This document shows positions 6,469-6,911 of a stretch of DNA of 6,911 nt, in pieces. The position numbers and the translations under genes were made by a program. The stretch comes from Minisyncoccota bacterium (GTDB lineage: Bacteria > Patescibacteriota > Minisyncoccia > Minisyncoccales > UBA5738): assembly GCA_025453415.1 (NCBI GenBank), contig JALOQL010000056.1, positions 1 to 6,911 of the forward strand, read 5' to 3'. The stretch's first letter is position 1; the number at the start of each line of letters is the position of its first letter. The notes beneath the pieces were generated by a model that was given only the letters and a program-made list of their open reading frames with translations, made no database searches and had not been told where the DNA came from.

Positions 6469-6911
6469 ATGAAAAAAAACAATGAACAAGATGCAGCGGA
6501 GGAGTTTATAGCAATATTTAACGAACTTGATGCCAGGCTGCGAAAAGCTTCCGGGATGGGCGAGACGGTCTCGCACATGTTCATCATCGACCGGTTGAGC
6601 GAGCGCGACCAGGTCATCAACCGCCACAAGGAGGAGCTCAAGCTTTTCGCGCGCCTGCGCAACGCGATCGTGCACAATCCCTTCGGTAGCAAGGTGCAGG
6701 TGATTGCCGAGCCGCATCCCGAGGTGGTGGAAAAATACCGCGAGCTTAAGGATATGATCCTGAATCCGCCGCTGGCGTTGTCGGTGGCCATCAAGCCGGC
6801 ACGGATATATTCGACCACGATGGAAGCCTCGGCGCGCGAGGTGATGCAGGTCATGGCCGACCGGATGTTCACCTATGTGCCAGTATTGGACAAGGATGGG
6901 CATATATCGGG
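6469..6911 (+). CDS. HEPN-like/CBS-domain protein, 5' part (3'-truncated)
   Basis: The ATG at 6469 comes 6 nt after the previous stop, and the frame stays open for 147 codons to the right edge. The N-terminal region (about 1-75) is predicted helical and ends in 'ARLRNAIVHN'. This contains R64-N65-x3-H69, the R(N/D/H)x3-5H pattern of HEPN domains, many of which are RNases or toxin partners. A linker follows, with 'EPHPEVVEKY' at 81-90. From about residue 105, 'SVAIKPARIYSTT', then 'AREVMQVMADRMFTYVPVLDKDGHIS' (about 122-147, named here by its V-M-x-x-M...Y-V-P-V-L-D pattern) matches the first CBS motif, a module that binds adenine nucleotides. A CBS pair is expected but its rest lies outside the window. 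Inferred role: nucleotide-sensing control of a HEPN activity or dimer. The HEPN match rests on one motif and helical character, so it could be a non-catalytic helical domain. The first 60 nt or so are AT-rich, the rest GC-rich. Confidence 0.78.
   Translation, partial: MKKNNEQDAAEEFIAIFNELDARLRKASGMGETVSHMFIIDRLSERDQVINRHKEELKLFARLRNAIVHNPFGSKVQVIAEPHPEVVEKYRELKDMILNPPLALSVAIKPARIYSTTMEASAREVMQVMADRMFTYVPVLDKDGHIS

Noticed and set aside
6391..6903. A 170-codon minus-strand frame opposite the HEPN/CBS gene
   Set aside because: The plus strand encodes clear CBS and HEPN-like motifs. The minus-strand product is His/Arg-rich with no recognisable motif, as expected of an antisense shadow of a GC-rich gene.

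Overview
The window looks like chromosomal DNA of a small-genome, envelope-bearing bacterium. I infer Patescibacteria/CPR or something similar from the mix of a FemAB-type peptidoglycan-bridge enzyme, FtsQ, GT-C (family 39-like) glycosyltransferases and a stand-alone Cas4/AddB-like nuclease, together with tight spacing and weak Shine-Dalgarno signals. This is an impression from gene content, not proof. TGA is the stop codon of three genes (677-679, 6149-6151, 6460-6462), so a code that reads TGA as glycine (Gracilibacteria/Absconditabacteria) is unlikely.

Layout. 1-679 (+) is the 3' part of a FemAB-family gene, and 789-1616 (+) is ftsQ, so this end serves cell wall and division. A perfect 14-bp, GC-rich, bidirectional terminator (1635-1666) separates ftsQ from a convergent minus-strand pair of polytopic GT-C glycosyltransferases. 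The pair is transcribed 5102->3564 and then 3532->1673 with a 31-nt gap, and probably moves sugars from lipid carriers to extracytoplasmic acceptors. 5103-5281 is a divergent control region. It holds a perfect -10 box on each strand and a near-perfect hairpin roughly midway between them.

From 5282 to the right edge runs a tight plus-strand operon of three genes. The first is a PD-(D/E)XK nuclease with a 2+2 cysteine arrangement. The second is a 104-aa, AT-rich, three-helix membrane protein that overlaps it by ATGA. The third, cut by the window edge, has a HEPN-like RNase motif followed by the start of a CBS domain. This nuclease / membrane / HEPN-CBS trio is the best candidate here for an undescribed system, perhaps stress-sensing or defence. 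That function is inference only.

A second unexplained signal is a 9-mer, TTATTGGTT/AACCAATAA. It occurs four times, always at gene ends or in the femAB-ftsQ gap, and twice supplies the last codons (Asn-Gln-stop) of unrelated genes. I saw no tRNA, rRNA, CRISPR array, transposase or replication origin.
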